From positions 34,214,263 through 34,278,262 of the forward strand of contig NC_092800.1 in the NCBI RefSeq assembly GCF_918797505.1: a stretch of 64,000 nucleotides of DNA. The letters run 5' to 3'. Below are positions 63,066 through 64,000 of this stretch, piece by piece. A model generated the notes under the pieces. The model made no database searches and was not told where the DNA came from. It was given only the letters and a program-made list of their open reading frames with translations. Both the position numbers and the translations under genes were made by a program. Origin of the DNA: Bemisia tabaci. Lineage: Eukaryota; Arthropoda; Insecta; Hemiptera; Aleyrodidae. Within the stretch, counting starts at the first letter, position 1, and each line of letters starts with the position of its first letter.

Positions 63066-63625
63066 GCACAGTGGTCCGAGTCAATGGGAGCGGTCGGTCA
63101 TGAATTTTTTTACTCCAATTGCAAATTTTGATGTTTATTTTGTCTAATTTTAAACTTTAAGGGGTGCTTCTCAAAGAAAATGAAGAATTTCCACACAAAA
63201 ATTTCATTGCTTCTTCTAAGAGTGCCTAATGATCTGAGTTCACAGTATTTTTCATACTTTTTTTTTGACATGGGAAATTGGAGAAAAATCGATTTAAAAA
63301 TGAGAAAATGTGCCGCTTTACGACGTTATCTGGCAGCATTTCCTATTTAAACACATGTATTTTAGCAGATTAGGTTATTTTGTCACATTTTCTCCAATAA
63401 TTGTTCAATTTAGAAACCGTCAATATCCTCGTGCTCAGTTTTCCCAGCAGTGTCATTTTAAAGTTGAAAATCACAAAATTTCAGACACCTGCAAATCCTC
63501 CTTTTCATGAAGAAACCAATGGAACCACTTTTAAAATATTAAAATTTTGTATAAACGGAGTCATAAGCTTTTAAAGTTTCCAAATTTTGTCCGGCTTCTC
63601 CATTGACTCGATCCACTGTGCGACG
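63066..63625. mobile_element. MITE family J, copy 5, split by an insertion
   Basis: CGCACAGTGGTCCGAGTCAA left; CATTGACTCGATCCACTGTGC right. The J sequence breaks at AAAGAAAATGAAGAA and resumes at ATGAAGAAACCAATGG, with ATGAAGAA repeated (63180-63187, 63507-63514) around a 319-bp insert. Confidence 0.85.
63188..63506. mobile_element. 319-bp insert in J with 8-bp direct repeats
   Basis: Bounded by ATGAAGAA repeats, so it looks like an integrated element with an 8-bp target duplication. I could not see clear terminal inverted repeats (TTTCCACACAAAAATTTC against AATCCTCCTTTTC). Its family is unknown. Confidence 0.6.
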
Positions 63626-64000
63626 TGCGGAGGAAAATTGACGCGTGGCGCGCTTGTGGTCACTCGGGATTGTGCGGGCGTCAACTTGCGAAGGCGGGGA
63701 GGCGGAGGGTAATTTTGCTCTCACGACCTAGTCGTGCCAAACTTGAGCGAATCGGCCTTACTCACGACAGTCAAATTAAAACTGGAGTTCGCTTTCTTGT
63801 GGGTTTCCGAGGGAGGGAAATGGGAAGAAAGCACGGTATGTGGTCCAGGATCCATGCCGGAAAACAATCTAATAACACAGGTCTAAAGCGAAATTAAGGC
63901 TTGGATCATAGATGCCAGTGCTGTATTTTGAGCGCTGAATCGGAAAAAAACACGAATTCGAAAGAAACCCACTCGAAGCGAATTTTTGCGAAGCGATTTG
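63626..64000. other. GC-richer end of window
   Basis: A plus ORF of 90 codons (63625-63897) begins at the edge of J. It is basic (Arg, Lys, Gly) with no recognised domain. Anything here continues beyond the window. Confidence 0.3.

Overview
The window looks like nuclear DNA of an arthropod, probably an insect. It has no operons and no dense ORFs. It is AT-rich with long A, T, G, C and TTC runs, and it contains an interstitial (CCTAA)n tract, which is the insect telomere motif. It is packed with short inverted-repeat elements. I think a sap-sucking hemipteran such as a whitefly is plausible, from a general impression of the repeat families, but nothing here proves a species. No gene with a recognisable conserved protein domain was found.

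Most of the annotatable sequence is a graveyard of non-autonomous DNA transposons (MITEs). I grouped them by comparing copies within the window and gave them working letters A-Z. The clearest are: A (about 250 bp, ends CTGCCGTGCTAAGG, 14 copies or remnants); B (about 255 bp, ends TGGACCGnnTTAAnCAGAAA); C (about 160 bp, ends CAGTGGCGTGGCGTGC); D (about 270 bp, ends GGCTGATTATTGAAAT); F (312 bp, 8-bp target duplication, hAT-like); H (about 130 bp); I (163 bp, 8-bp target duplication, hAT-like); and a clan of unrelated interiors sharing CACTG-plus-A-run ends and 2-bp target duplications (G, K, U, Z and one more). Several are nested, so their relative ages can be read.

Layout. 0-5.4 kb: MITEs, a CpG-rich island (1.08-1.33 kb), local tandem duplications and a larger inverted-repeat element. 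5.4-14.3 kb: tandem D elements, poly-A and TTC tracts, and G nested in another hairpin element. 14.4-15.2 kb: a degenerate 3-unit tandem repeat. 15.3-15.5 kb: one possible minus-strand exon. 16.2 kb: a run of five GC-rich hairpins. 20-21.2 kb: C, an 80-bp hairpin and repeats. 21.2-23.6 kb: little recognisable. 23.6-30.4 kb: nested MITEs. 31.3-35.5 kb: a 620-bp palindrome and a stack of D, F, G and O elements. 36.1-36.8 kb: a 152-bp satellite array. 38.4 kb: telomere-like tract. 42.2-44.2 kb: the best protein-gene candidate, a frame-consistent four-exon model on the plus strand ending near a polyadenylation signal, function unknown. 44.5-60.5 kb: MITEs, a 383-bp element with a 10-bp target duplication, a host-sequence duplication (47.6/48.3 kb), a large hairpin element (58.7-59.2 kb) and a few unassigned ORFs. 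60.5-64 kb: T-rich DNA, a CpG island with an NRF1-type motif, and a J element with an insertion.

Nearly all 60-180-codon ORFs lie in or across MITEs, microsatellites or CpG-rich DNA and were not called as genes.
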